64,000 nt of DNA from a virus: positions 1 to 64,000 of IMG/VR virus record IMGVR_UViG_3300027832_000011; one strand, given 5' to 3'. Positions 14,428-22,461 of the stretch are shown here, piece after piece. A program made the translations under genes and the position numbers. The notes beneath the pieces were generated by a model that was not told the DNA's origin, did no database searches, and was given only the letters and a program-made list of their open reading frames with translations. Position 1 is the first letter of the stretch. Every line of letters starts with the position of its first letter.

Positions 14428-15631
14428 AACTATCCTTGTTCTCTTTTTCTTTAAACTTATAATAATATTGTGAAGCTCTTCGATATAAATATTTTCTATC
14501 CTTATCACTTATTTTATCCCAACCTACGAAATAACTCTTAAAGTTAGCCAAGTAGTTTTTTAAAGTTATGAAATTATTAGGTTCAGAACTATCATCTAAC
14601 GGTATTTCATCTATTGTTTGTGTAAACCTAGCGTTTATTTCGTGTTTCAACTTCAGGTAATTTGTAAATGCTGATGTTTTCCCATCATCTTTTAAATTTT
14701 CAACATTTGAGTAGTATTTTTTTGAGGATTTGTCTGATACGTATTTACCATCACTAATGAAATTATCATAAGCATGTTGTAATTCATGTTTTAGAACAGT
14801 TAATAAATTAGAGGATGTTAATAAGCTATAAATTTTACTTTCAACAATACCCCTATCATCATATTTGGTTACCATTTTTTTATACATATTAAATATTGTA
14901 TCGTGTGGTATGTTTAGTATAATACCACCAGATTTACCATCAAAACTATTGAATTGCCCGAGAGATGGTATTGATATAAACCTAAAGGCCAAATTAAATC
15001 CACCAACAAAATCATTCATAACCCCATAATCACCTTTTAACCCTTTAAATGGGTTTGATATAACCGAATTTGGTGATTTACCTCCATTATTTAAAATTTC
15101 ATTTATGAAATAATTAATGTGGGCCTTAACCACGTCAATCGCTAAATTACCAATATTATTTTGCGATTCAAAATCCTCATCTATTAATTTAACCCCATCA
15201 CTAAAAGTGTTTAAATCAAATATTATCTTATCAACCCTCAATTTTTCGATTAGATTACCCTCATCTCTACTCTGAATATCTTTTCTTAACATAAACGTTG
15301 TTACTCTATCGTTTCTAACAATAACCCAGAATTCATTACCTGTAGAATCCTTAAGTAATTCATTATTTATGCGATAGTATTCCCTATCACCTATCTTTAG
15401 GTAATATTTAGATTGTGGGTTAATTTTGAACCCACCTAACTTTATACCATAAGATTTGGTGGGTTCAAATTTGATAGTGTCTAATAAGTTTAGATTTTTG
15501 ATAATATTAAATTTATCGGTGTCATCCAAATCTGTAGGTGCTAAAACTGAAAACCTACTTTTTATCCTTCCAACCTCATGGCTAGTTTTATAAGCTTCCT
15601 TTAAAATCGTGTTTTTCTTCTTTAATCTCAT
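14414..15631 (-). CDS. Zincin-like protein with HExxH motif
   Basis: A 405-residue protein. Residues about 275-290 read LLTVLKHELQHAYDNF, a zinc-metallopeptidase HExxH motif in a helix. An acidic stretch follows that could supply the third ligand. The rest (N-terminal RLKKKNTILKEAYKTSHE, then a beta-rich middle) is not recognised. Large phages carry similar zincin-like proteins of unknown target, either virion-linked or host-directed. A 32-bp tandem duplication upstream creates an 11-codon frame whose TGA overlaps this ATG. Confidence 0.55.
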   Translation of the reverse strand: MRLKKKNTILKEAYKTSHEVGRIKSRFSVLAPTDLDDTDKFNIIKNLNLLDTIKFEPTKSYGIKLGGFKINPQSKYYLKIGDREYYRINNELLKDSTGNEFWVIVRNDRVTTFMLRKDIQSRDEGNLIEKLRVDKIIFDLNTFSDGVKLIDEDFESQNNIGNLAIDVVKAHINYFINEILNNGGKSPNSVISNPFKGLKGDYGVMNDFVGGFNLAFRFISIPSLGQFNSFDGKSGGIILNIPHDTIFNMYKKMVTKYDDRGIVESKIYSLLTSSNLLTVLKHELQHAYDNFISDGKYVSDKSSKKYYSNVENLKDDGKTSAFTNYLKLKHEINARFTQTIDEIPLDDSSEPNNFITLKNYLANFKSYFVGWDKISDKDRKYLYRRASQYYYKFKEKENKDSYDGI

Positions 15632-15663
15632 TTTAAAATCGTGTTTTTCTTCTTTAATCTCAT
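15600..15663 (-). repeat. 32-bp tandem duplication with a short upstream frame
   Basis: Two exact 32-bp copies in tandem (15600-15631 and 15632-15663). The second repeats the first eleven codons of the zincin-like gene (MRLKKKNTILK) and then stops at TGA. This TGA overlaps the true ATG (ATGA). It forms a 12-codon upstream frame, 15628-15663. Confidence 0.75.
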
Positions 15664-15704
15664 TTTAATAAATATAAAACTGTAATCTAGATAATTTATT
15701 TTTT

Positions 15705-15887
15705 TTATCTTTCCCCATCTTTTTCTAACTCAACAAAAACCACTATAAAGCCACCTTCTTTTTTAAATACTAACTCCCCATTGTAATTAGAAGCATCAGA
15801 TATTTTTCTGTACTTATCGACAATGAAATCGAAATCATTTATAAAATTAATATGTTTTTCCCTACCTAAAATTCTAACGTGTTTCAT
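15705..15887 (-). CDS. Small hypothetical protein
   Basis: A 60-residue protein (MKHVRILGREKHINFINDFDF). No family recognised. It has its own promoter (15972) and a leader with a hairpin (AACCCACC...GGTGGGTT at about 15918-15942). Confidence 0.5.
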   Translation of the reverse strand: MKHVRILGREKHINFINDFDFIVDKYRKISDASNYNGELVFKKEGGFIVVFVELEKDGER

Positions 15888-15971
15888 AATCTCTAATTGT
15901 TTAATTTTGTGAACTACTAACCCACTTAAAAAAGGTGGGTTAGTTTTACGCTCTGTTCTATAAATATATTA

Positions 15972-15979
15972 CAAAGTTA
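15972..15979 (-). promoter_or_regulatory. -7 promoter box TAACTTTG
   Basis: TAACTTTG on the minus strand, about 85 bp before the ATG at 15887. The leader contains a 7-bp-stem hairpin that could be regulatory. Confidence 0.5.
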
Positions 15980-16065
15980 CTAAAAATATAGATTAATCGT
16001 AATATTTTTTAATTTATTTAAAACACACGATAAGCAAAAAAAAATGTGTTTTTCGCTATCTACTT

Positions 16066-16404
16066 TTACAACGCATATAACTTACTTTTATAAGTTAAAA
16101 CAGCGTCTAACTTAACCCCATCAAACTTGTTTTCTTTGAAAATCCAATAAGGTGATGATTTAGGGTTATATTTAATTTGTTGACTTTCGTTGATTTCAAA
16201 AGTGTTAACTATTATCGAATTTTGTATTTGTATTTCCTCAGCTTCAATCCAAGAACAAACATTTTTCTCATTATTAAATTTAACATTTAGTAATAATAAC
16301 TCATATTTGTTTGGGTCTAGAATCGTAACACTTTTATCTGGGTTAATTACTTTCCACTTCTCATAATCAACACCTTTACTTAAATTAAATCTTATCTTAT
16401 ACAT
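16066..16404 (-). CDS. Hypothetical protein
   Basis: A 112-residue protein (MYKIRFNLSKGVDYEKWKV), beta-rich. No family recognised. It is preceded by the macro-domain gene at a distance of 25 bp and probably co-transcribed with it. Confidence 0.5.
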   Translation of the reverse strand: MYKIRFNLSKGVDYEKWKVINPDKSVTILDPNKYELLLLNVKFNNEKNVCSWIEAEEIQIQNSIIVNTFEINESQQIKYNPKSSPYWIFKENKFDGVKLDAVLTYKSKLYAL

Positions 16405-16429
16405 CTATCCTATAAATTTAAATTACTAA

Positions 16430-17008
16430 TTACCCATCATATCTAACTAACGTAACATCCATGTCTTTCAACTCATCTTTAATTATTTGTAGTACTATGT
16501 TTTCATCACCCTTAGCCAAACCACAACCAATTAATGGGATACCAATACTTTTACCGTTAAATATTGAGTTTATCTTCCTAAGACATAGCGTAAGAGCTAT
16601 GTAGTCTAAAGGTATTTCACCAATTTTAAGGTTTTTGGTGCCATAATAATATTGTGTGTAAGAATTTACAACGAATAATATTTTTAATTTATCTTCATTA
16701 TCGTGTATAGATTGCCAAGCCCATTCTAAATTATCACCATATAAGTTGGACCCAGATTTTAAATGCTCTAATTCACTAGTGCTATCAGTTAAGTGTAACC
16801 CAAAATCTATCTGACCTAATTTGTTGTAAAACCCAGTATTTTCTTGTCTCTCCAAAGGATATTCATCACAATTAAAAGCTTTAGCTAATTTAGGTGCTAT
16901 ACCAGCACCCATATTACAAAAACAATTTACCCCATGAGTAATAACATCAAACTCACCATTTAAAGCCAATGTTATTAAATCACCCTTAACTTCTTTATAT
17001 TTACCCAT
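16430..17008 (-). CDS. Macro-domain protein (ADP-ribose binding or processing)
   Basis: A 192-residue protein with macro-domain hallmarks: KGDLITLALNGEFDVITHGVN at the N-terminus, CNMGAGIAPKLAKAF, and GIPLIGCGLAKGD near residue 165. The family binds ADP-ribose and can remove it from proteins or nucleic acids, or process ADP-ribose-1''-phosphate. In a phage it could reverse host ADP-ribosylation defences or process NAD+ breakdown products. The gene has its own TATATTTG promoter. Confidence 0.85.
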   Translation of the reverse strand: MGKYKEVKGDLITLALNGEFDVITHGVNCFCNMGAGIAPKLAKAFNCDEYPLERQENTGFYNKLGQIDFGLHLTDSTSELEHLKSGSNLYGDNLEWAWQSIHDNEDKLKILFVVNSYTQYYYGTKNLKIGEIPLDYIALTLCLRKINSIFNGKSIGIPLIGCGLAKGDENIVLQIIKDELKDMDVTLVRYDG

Positions 17009-17044
17009 AAAATTATTTGTTTTAATTTATTATCATTTAAGTTA

Positions 17045-17052
17045 CAAATATA
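17045..17052 (-). promoter_or_regulatory. Phage promoter box TATATTTG (macro-domain gene)
   Basis: TATATTTG on the minus strand, 37 bp before the ATG at 17008. It is the same 8-mer as before the genes at 17087, 17810, 21386, 25006, 34012 and 41386. Confidence 0.65.
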
Positions 17053-17086
17053 TGTAAATTTTAACCAAAAAACAACTTTAAAATTA

Positions 17087-17302
17087 TCATTTTTCCAATT
17101 CAGGAAACTCTTCAACGATTATATAAATTTCTTTATTTGGGTTTAAACTGTAAATAACGTTCAATACCCTATAATATTTATCATTTGTTGTTAACAATAA
17201 TTCATTTTCTCTAGGTATAGATTTTAATTTAATGTTTTGATATAAAAAAACCCAATCAGAATTTATAATATTAACATTTACTTTACGATTTAAAATTCCC
17301 AT
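17087..17302 (-). CDS. Small hypothetical protein
   Basis: A 71-residue basic beta-rich protein (MGILNRKVNVNIINSDWVF). No family recognised. It is preceded by a TATATTTG promoter. Confidence 0.5.
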   Translation of the reverse strand: MGILNRKVNVNIINSDWVFLYQNIKLKSIPRENELLLTTNDKYYRVLNVIYSLNPNKEIYIIVEEFPELEK

Positions 17303-17317
17303 ATTTAATTTTAATTA

Positions 17318-17325
17318 CAAATATA
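17318..17325 (-). promoter_or_regulatory. Phage promoter box TATATTTG (gene 17087)
   Basis: TATATTTG on the minus strand, 16 bp before the ATG at 17302, so the leader is very short. Confidence 0.6.
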
Positions 17326-17391
17326 CTAAATAATTAATAATTTAGGACTATTTATTATTATGTTAATAACGTATTTTAAAATTATAACTTT

Positions 17392-17508
17392 ATGTGTTCA
17401 TGTAAAAGAGGTACTAGTAATACAGTTACTGTATCCACTCCACAACCTAAACAACCTGAGTCATCAAAGACTTCGGTAAACTCACCTACTATACCAAATA
17501 GTAAATAA
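17392..17508 (+). CDS. Small Ser/Thr/Pro-rich protein on the plus strand
   Basis: A 38-residue frame starting MCSCKRGTSNTVTVST, ending TIPNSK. It lies on the opposite strand to its neighbours, between the promoter of the left gene and a bidirectional terminator, which supports a real plus-strand unit. It has TATAACTTTA just before the ATG. Two Cys at the N-terminus and a disordered tail; function unknown. Confidence 0.45.
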   Translation: MCSCKRGTSNTVTVSTPQPKQPESSKTSVNSPTIPNSK

Positions 17509-17509
17509 C

Positions 17510-17542
17510 AAAAAAAAAGACCCTAGAGGGTCTTTTTTTTTA
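17510..17542. terminator. Bidirectional terminator
   Basis: AAAGACCC-taga-GGGTCTTT flanked by an A-run on one side and a T-run on the other. It ends both the small plus-strand frame and the minus-strand gene set that ends at 17540. Confidence 0.85.
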
Positions 17543-17788
17543 TTCTTCTTCATTCTCATCATTTGGTTTGACTTTTTTAACACCAGCAAAAAACTCTGAC
17601 GCTGTAAATCCCAAACCAGCAATAACAATATATGACATCGTATCATACATGTATTGGACAACAATTAAATTAAAAAATAAATTAGAGATAAATGCGATTG
17701 TTAAAAGTAAGAAAGCACTTATTGAAATAACTCTTTTACTTGAAACCCCTTTATCTGAGGAAAAACACTTTTTAATGAATTCTTTCAC
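17540..17788 (-). CDS. Two-span membrane protein, holin candidate
   Basis: An 82-residue protein. A basic N-terminus is followed by membrane spans at about residues 24-45 (SISAFLLLTIAFISNLFF) and 53-70 (MSYIVIAGLGFTASEFF), then an acidic tail DENEEE. Size, two spans and charged tail fit a class II holin-like membrane protein. No amidase gene is adjacent, so this is only a candidate. Confidence 0.45.
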   Translation of the reverse strand: MKEFIKKCFSSDKGVSSKRVISISAFLLLTIAFISNLFFNLIVVQYMYDTMSYIVIAGLGFTASEFFAGVKKVKPNDENEEE

Positions 17789-17809
17789 TGTAATAATTTT
17801 TAATATATG

Positions 17810-18172
17810 TTATTTTACATCAAAAACAATTTTATCCACACGTATTAGGTTACCCATTGAATCATTATTGGTAACTTTAAACTTATATTTACCTTTATTA
17901 ACTCTCCAAGAAAGTCTAACTGGTTTATTATCGATTACTAACCTTAAATTATTATCATTTGAAAACTCAAAAACACCTTTATACTCACCAATAATTTCAT
18001 CTATCTCAATTATCTTAATAACCTTACATTCAACAGAACTTACAGTTAGAGTTATTAAATTATCTTTAGTGATTGATACAACCACATCATCTAAAATTAT
18101 TGTTTGAGCTACATTAAAAGATGATGTTAACATCATAATTAAAAAACATGCTAAAAATTTATATAGTCTCAT
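17810..18172 (-). CDS. Exported hypothetical protein
   Basis: A 120-residue protein with an N-terminal signal peptide (MRLYKFLACFLIMMLTSSF, cleavage probably after NVA). The mature part is beta-rich. It may act in the periplasm of the infected cell. It is preceded by a TATATTTG promoter. Confidence 0.5.
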   Translation of the reverse strand: MRLYKFLACFLIMMLTSSFNVAQTIILDDVVVSITKDNLITLTVSSVECKVIKIIEIDEIIGEYKGVFEFSNDNNLRLVIDNKPVRLSWRVNKGKYKFKVTNNDSMGNLIRVDKIVFDVK

Positions 18173-18198
18173 ATTATTATATTTAATGATTTATTATT

Positions 18199-18206
18199 CA
18201 AATATA
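18199..18206 (-). promoter_or_regulatory. Phage promoter box TATATTTG (gene 17810)
   Basis: TATATTTG on the minus strand, 27 bp before the ATG at 18172. Confidence 0.6.
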
Positions 18207-18247
18207 TGAAAAATTTTAACATAAACAAAATTTATATGGTACTATTT

Positions 18248-19525
18248 TTAATTGCAGTCACCTTTTATACTAAAACCAGTATTACCTACTGGTGAATAAA
18301 CCAATAATTTACCAACTTTACCATTATCTATATCGAATTTTGATTCACCACCGCTTTTACTGTAAAAAAGGAAACTTTTTTGCCCCATATCCCATAGTTT
18401 TTTTAGTAATTTTAAACCTTCTGAAATTTCACCCCTACTATCAGTGGAATAATCATGCGTTTTATCCTTTAACATAAACTTAACTAAGTTATCAAAACTA
18501 CTAAATGTTTTCACATCTCTCTCTAAACCACTAACAGCTGGTGAGTCTGGTGAGTTAACCATAATTTCAGTTAATTTAGCTATGTATAATGGGATAACAT
18601 CCCATTGTTTATAACTATGTTTACCATCCGCAAAATAACCTGTGTCAGATAAGATACCATCATCACTAATAACTTGCATCCTATCTGGTATCGAACCAGG
18701 TGTTAAGTTAATTCTACCCTTACCAATTAAATCTTGATTGAAGCTAATATAATCGTCTTCAACCGATGCAACCTTACCATCCTGATTAAATTTCATTTCA
18801 CAAGCAGTCATACCTTTAGGGTGTAATTCTATTATAACAAATTGGTCGTCAATATATTTAGAATCATTTTTATCACCACCATCCCAAATAGCATCACCTA
18901 TTTCAGTTGAGGACTCAACTGATAATCCATTAATATCATTCCCTTCCAAGTAATTCTTAATCAAACTAGAAAGTATAGAGGCCCTACGTTTAGCTAAATC
19001 ACCAGACTTAATACCATCTTGGTTTGGTACTTGAGATTCTGACGCTCTTACTTTTATTTTGAAGGAATTACCGTTATCCTTTAAGAATTCTTTCAAACCA
19101 TTTAATTTATCGTATACCACATTAGGTTCTATCTCATACGTACCACTTTCAAAGTTGTTTGTGAAATTAATGTTGAATTTTGATTCTTTACTAGTTTTAA
19201 TATTAGCAAGAGCATCATTCCCATCGGTTTTCATAAGTCTAGAGATTTGTGATTTTAAATTATCTGGAGCTTTTTCAACCGCTTGACTAAAAGCCAAGTT
19301 TGACATTAGTGATACCATAACAGTTGCGGTTATTAGTTTACTTTTACTAGATTTTAATACCTTAATAAACCTATTTAGAATTTCTTGACCATCAGCTTCA
19401 TTTATATCATTTACCTCCCCTAAAATGTACGATATAACCACGCTTGACTCATCACTTTCCTCTTCAATTTTATAAAACTCCAATAATGCTTTACGTATTT
19501 TATTATCGTTTAAGGTGTTTAACAT
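18248..19525 (-). CDS. OmpA-like domain protein with a membrane segment
   Basis: A 425-residue protein started at MLNTLNDNKIRK (19525). A longer frame would begin inside the terminator hairpin. Residues about 70-85 (KLITATVMVSLMSNLAFSQA) form a signal or membrane segment after a cytoplasmic helix-rich part. Residues about 130-215 resemble an OmpA peptidoglycan-binding domain (KIKVRASESQVPNQ, then DLAKRRASILSSLIKNYL). The C-terminal part is beta-rich and ends with a Cys. It could anchor to cell-wall peptidoglycan, perhaps in lysis or in the virion. Neighbours do not settle this. Confidence 0.5.
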   Translation of the reverse strand: MLNTLNDNKIRKALLEFYKIEEESDESSVVISYILGEVNDINEADGQEILNRFIKVLKSSKSKLITATVMVSLMSNLAFSQAVEKAPDNLKSQISRLMKTDGNDALANIKTSKESKFNINFTNNFESGTYEIEPNVVYDKLNGLKEFLKDNGNSFKIKVRASESQVPNQDGIKSGDLAKRRASILSSLIKNYLEGNDINGLSVESSTEIGDAIWDGGDKNDSKYIDDQFVIIELHPKGMTACEMKFNQDGKVASVEDDYISFNQDLIGKGRINLTPGSIPDRMQVISDDGILSDTGYFADGKHSYKQWDVIPLYIAKLTEIMVNSPDSPAVSGLERDVKTFSSFDNLVKFMLKDKTHDYSTDSRGEISEGLKLLKKLWDMGQKSFLFYSKSGGESKFDIDNGKVGKLLVYSPVGNTGFSIKGDCN

Positions 19526-19554
19526 TGTTTTAATTATAAATATAATCAAAACAC

Positions 19555-19583
19555 AAAAAACCATCACAATGTGATGGTTTTTT
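19555..19583 (-). terminator. Terminator downstream of the tmRNA
   Basis: CCATCAC-aat-GTGATGG with a T-run on the minus-strand side. It lies between the tmRNA 3' end and the start of the OmpA-like gene. Confidence 0.8.
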
Positions 19584-19656
19584 ACTTTTTCATAATAGCG
19601 ATATATTATAAAACTTAAAAGACTATAGACTAAATGATTCTAAAATCAAAAAGGTC

Positions 19657-19999
19657 TAGTGGAGATAGAGGGAATCGAACCCTCGTGTAAGATACTTTTC
19701 AATAACTTTCTACATGTTTACCTAGTTTACTAAAACTAGTAAATCTTTTTAAATGTTTATAAAGTGTTACATCTATTCACTTAATCTATTTAACCATTAG
19801 ATTTCATGGTAATCGTAATACTATTTCTTAGGCAATAGTAACCTCTCTGTTTAACGTACCCATTTGAGCACCTTCGAAGATGTTTTCTGAAATACTAAAA
19901 GTATCTGCGTTTAAATTTTTTATAGTTTTTTTAAGTGATACTAAATAACACTACATGCTTATTATCTAAAACTATACCATATCGATACCAGTTACCCCC
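19657..19999 (-). ncRNA. ssrA: Phage-encoded tmRNA
   Basis: Transfer-messenger RNA of about 343 nt, for rescue of stalled ribosomes. The 5' end GGGGGTA (19999-19993) pairs with TATCTCC (19667-19661) into a 7-bp acceptor stem. CTGGTATCGATATGG resembles the CUGGAUUCGAC block of tmRNAs, and AAGCATGTAGTG resembles the Bacteroidetes tmRNA block. GAGGG-TTCGATT-CCCTC is the T arm. The reading frame for the tag starts at GCA (19908), 91 nt from the 5' end as in known tmRNAs, and stops at TAA (19830-19828). It gives 26 residues, from ADTFS to EVTIA, longer than the usual 8-15. The 3' end is ACTA, so CCA would be added or repaired. A tRNA alone is excluded by the length. Confidence 0.85.
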
Positions 20000-20010
20000 A
20001 TTTATTAATA

Positions 20011-20018
20011 CAAATATA
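20011..20018 (-). promoter_or_regulatory. Promoter box TATATTTG for the tmRNA
   Basis: TATATTTG on the minus strand, 12 bp before the first G of the tmRNA, so the RNA has its own promoter and almost no leader. Confidence 0.7.
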
Positions 20019-20035
20019 CTAATAAATATATATAT

Positions 20036-20067
20036 AAAACCAAATAAATTTAAATTTATTTGGTTTT
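20036..20067 (-). terminator. Terminator downstream of clpP
   Basis: AAAACCAAATAAAT pairs with ATTTATTTGGTTTT. It separates the clpP transcript from the tmRNA unit. Confidence 0.7.
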
Positions 20068-20077
20068 ATGTGTTTAT

Positions 20078-20815
20078 TTATTTTCTTTTGGTGATTAAAC
20101 CATCAATAATACCATATTCTTTAGCTTCAACTGATGTCAACCATAAATCACGGTTAGCATCTCCCATAATTTGTTTAGGGTCTTTTCCAGTGTATTCACC
20201 CAACATATTAAATAAAGTCGTATTATATTTTCTACCTTCAGCTACTGATATATCAACATCTGCCATAGTTCCAGAAGCACCACATGATACTTGGTGTAAC
20301 ATTACCTTACTATTTGGTAGTGCGAGTCTTTTACCTTTAGTACCAGCACCTAGTAAGATACTACCCATTGATGCTGCCATACCAGTGTTTATTGTCATAA
20401 CGTCTGGTTTTATGTAGTTCATAATATCAACAATTGATAAACCAGATTTTACTGAACCACCTGGGGAATCAATATGTAATTGGATATCTTTACTAGAATC
20501 AATGTTATCTAGAAACATTAACTGAGCTTGTACAACTGTACTCATTTGGTCATTAACTGGTCCAGCTAACCATAGGATTCTATCCATCATTAACCTTGAA
20601 AATATATCCATCTGAGTAACTTGCATTTTTCTCTCCTCCAAAATGTATGGAGTTAATGAACCATTAGGTGATGTGGCTGACATAGTCTGTGGGTTACCAT
20701 ACAAACTATTTTGTAGTTTTTCCCAAGAATAAAATTGCATACCAGTGATGCCCATGTGTTTAATAGCGTAATTTCTGAACTCACTAAAGAATTCAACATT
20801 TGAATAGTTATCCAT
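20078..20815 (-). CDS. clpP: ATP-dependent Clp protease proteolytic subunit ClpP
   Basis: A 245-residue serine protease. The catalytic residues are visible: Ser149 in GMAASMGS, His174 in VMLHQ, and Asp219 in MGDANRD. The substrate-side motif HIDSPGG is near residue 115 and the C-terminal block AKEYGIIDGL is normal. It has about 45 extra N-terminal residues compared with ordinary ClpP (about 200 residues), which may act like a propeptide or alter interaction with ClpX/ClpA. It would form tetradecamers working with a host unfoldase, since no phage ClpX is visible. It lies directly before the tmRNA, so tagging and degradation are linked. Confidence 0.93.
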   Translation of the reverse strand: MDNYSNVEFFSEFRNYAIKHMGITGMQFYSWEKLQNSLYGNPQTMSATSPNGSLTPYILEERKMQVTQMDIFSRLMMDRILWLAGPVNDQMSTVVQAQLMFLDNIDSSKDIQLHIDSPGGSVKSGLSIVDIMNYIKPDVMTINTGMAASMGSILLGAGTKGKRLALPNSKVMLHQVSCGASGTMADVDISVAEGRKYNTTLFNMLGEYTGKDPKQIMGDANRDLWLTSVEAKEYGIIDGLITKRK

Positions 20816-20892
20816 AAATTTATTTTTTTTAATTATACAATTTTCTCAACAAATATTAGGGTAGAATATATTTAAACTACCCTACATATTAT

Positions 20893-21321
20893 CTACTTTT
20901 TATTTTTTTCTTTCTCAGCAAGATAAAGAGTTTTAATCGACTCTGTTAATACCTCATAATTTTCATATGTGTATTTCTTAAGGATAGAACTAAATGTTTT
21001 AACATCTGGTGTTAACATTATAACAGCATCTTTATCGCTATCATAAGAAACCTTAGCTAATTCTTCCTCCAATACCATGCGAGGAAACCTAGCGTTAGCC
21101 ATTTCTAATTGGTCAAAGATAGTCTCATTAATGAAAAGGTAGAAATCATTACCAGTCTCATGTTTTAATAGTGGTGTTGATTTTTTAATCTCCACAACAT
21201 TTTTTAGTGTATTATCAACTAAGACCTTAATCCTAATACCCATTCGCTCGATAATCGTGTTGTTTAACACCTCATTAAACATTTCAACTATTCCATCGTG
21301 TGCCTCATCAAATTTTGCCAT
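20893..21321 (-). CDS. Hypothetical protein
   Basis: A 142-residue protein (MAKFDEAHDGIVEMFNEVL), mixed alpha/beta, with LFINETIFDQLEMANARFP. No family recognised. It sits between dnaJ and clpP and is likely in the same chaperone/protease region. A TAAGTTTG box at 21364-21357 precedes it. Confidence 0.5.
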   Translation of the reverse strand: MAKFDEAHDGIVEMFNEVLNNTIIERMGIRIKVLVDNTLKNVVEIKKSTPLLKHETGNDFYLFINETIFDQLEMANARFPRMVLEEELAKVSYDSDKDAVIMLTPDVKTFSSILKKYTYENYEVLTESIKTLYLAEKEKNKK

Positions 21322-21356
21322 AATTACATTTTTAATTTATTATTAATATTATTCCA

Positions 21357-21364
21357 CAAACTTA
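21357..21364 (-). promoter_or_regulatory. -7 promoter box TAAGTTTG
   Basis: TAAGTTTG on the minus strand, 36 bp before the ATG at 21321; it would drive this gene and clpP. Confidence 0.45.
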
Positions 21365-21385
21365 CGCATAAAAAAATTATAAACC

Positions 21386-22369
21386 TTAAGATTCATGAAG
21401 TTTTTTAATTAAATTTAAATAATTTTCTTCTTCATCACTAATAACAACACTTGAAACGCTTTTTAATACCACATATAAATCACCTCTAATTTCACCACCA
21501 ACATATAGACCCTTACCTTTTAATCTAACCGAACTTTCATTTTTAGTATTTTTATTTATTGTGAATTTAACATTAATACCATCAATAATTGGTACCTCAA
21601 TCTCACCACCTAACATCATAGAATAGTAAGGTATTTCTTTAACCATCACCAAATTATACCCATCCACATCGTATAGGTTATTTTTACTAACTTTTAGATA
21701 TAAAGCTAAATCACCATGTTCTAACCCCTTTTTTTGATTACCTTCTTTTGGTATTATTATGGGCCTACCAGGAGCGTAAGAACATGGTATTGTAATAGTC
21801 TCTTCGTGAGAAATAATTCTCGTTTTTTTGTTATTACAAGTATTACAATGTACTTCATTAACACTACCAGTACCATTACATGTATCACATATGTGTTCTG
21901 AATACATATTATGTTGTATTTGAGTGTGGAAAATCCCTTTACCGTTACATTTAACGCATTTAACCATATTTTTATCAGCGCATGAATCACAATCAACTAT
22001 TTTATTATACCTAATTTTCTTCACAACACCATTAAAATATTCTTCTAATGTTAGTGTAATTTGGATATTACAATTCTCAGCTTTAGGTGCGTAGTTTGTC
22101 TCTTCTTTATAAAAACCACGCATAAAATCTCTAAAGTCACCATAGCCACCGTTATTACCATTATTAACGTTTTTTTCATCGCCAAACCTATCGTAATTAC
22201 TACGTTTTTTATCATCTGATAAAGTTTCATAGGCTTTACTGATATTTTTAAATACTTCCTCATCACCACCCTTATCTGGGTGGTGAATTTTAACTAACTC
22301 ACGATAAGCTTTTTTAATTTCAACTTTATTAGCTATTTTTGGGACACCTAAAATTTCGTATAAATCCAT
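21386..22369 (-). CDS. dnaJ: Chaperone DnaJ
   Basis: A 327-residue Hsp40 co-chaperone. The J domain covers residues 1-68 with HPD at 30-32. A Gly/Asn/Phe-rich linker follows (NNGNNGGYGDFRDF). The zinc domain contains CDSC, CVKC, CDTC and CNTC, all four CxxC halves. The C-terminal substrate domain includes APGRPIIIPKEGN. Slightly shorter than E. coli DnaJ (376). It would recruit host DnaK and complement ClpP and tmRNA in a phage protein-quality-control set. It has its own TATATTTG promoter. Confidence 0.95.
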   Translation of the reverse strand: MDLYEILGVPKIANKVEIKKAYRELVKIHHPDKGGDEEVFKNISKAYETLSDDKKRSNYDRFGDEKNVNNGNNGGYGDFRDFMRGFYKEETNYAPKAENCNIQITLTLEEYFNGVVKKIRYNKIVDCDSCADKNMVKCVKCNGKGIFHTQIQHNMYSEHICDTCNGTGSVNEVHCNTCNNKKTRIISHEETITIPCSYAPGRPIIIPKEGNQKKGLEHGDLALYLKVSKNNLYDVDGYNLVMVKEIPYYSMMLGGEIEVPIIDGINVKFTINKNTKNESSVRLKGKGLYVGGEIRGDLYVVLKSVSSVVISDEEENYLNLIKKLHES

Positions 22370-22396
22370 ATTTGTTTATTTATTTATTTATTTACA

Positions 22397-22404
22397 CAAA
22401 TATA
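22397..22404 (-). promoter_or_regulatory. Phage promoter box TATATTTG (dnaJ)
   Basis: TATATTTG on the minus strand, with TTG 18 bp upstream. It lies in the divergent gap between dnaJ and the plus-strand gene at 22462. Confidence 0.7.
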
Positions 22405-22461
22405 CGTTTTTTTTTTTACTTCCAAATCTTTATTATTAATAAATAATAATTATATATTAAT

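Noticed and set aside
15918-15942. Hairpin AACCCACC...GGTGGGTT as a terminator
   Set aside because: No T-run follows it on the minus strand and it lies between a promoter and the gene it serves. It may be a leader structure instead.
19657-19700. A plain tRNA at the T-arm-like sequence
   Set aside because: The acceptor partner lies about 330 bp away, next to its own promoter, with a tag frame between. That fits tmRNA and not tRNA.
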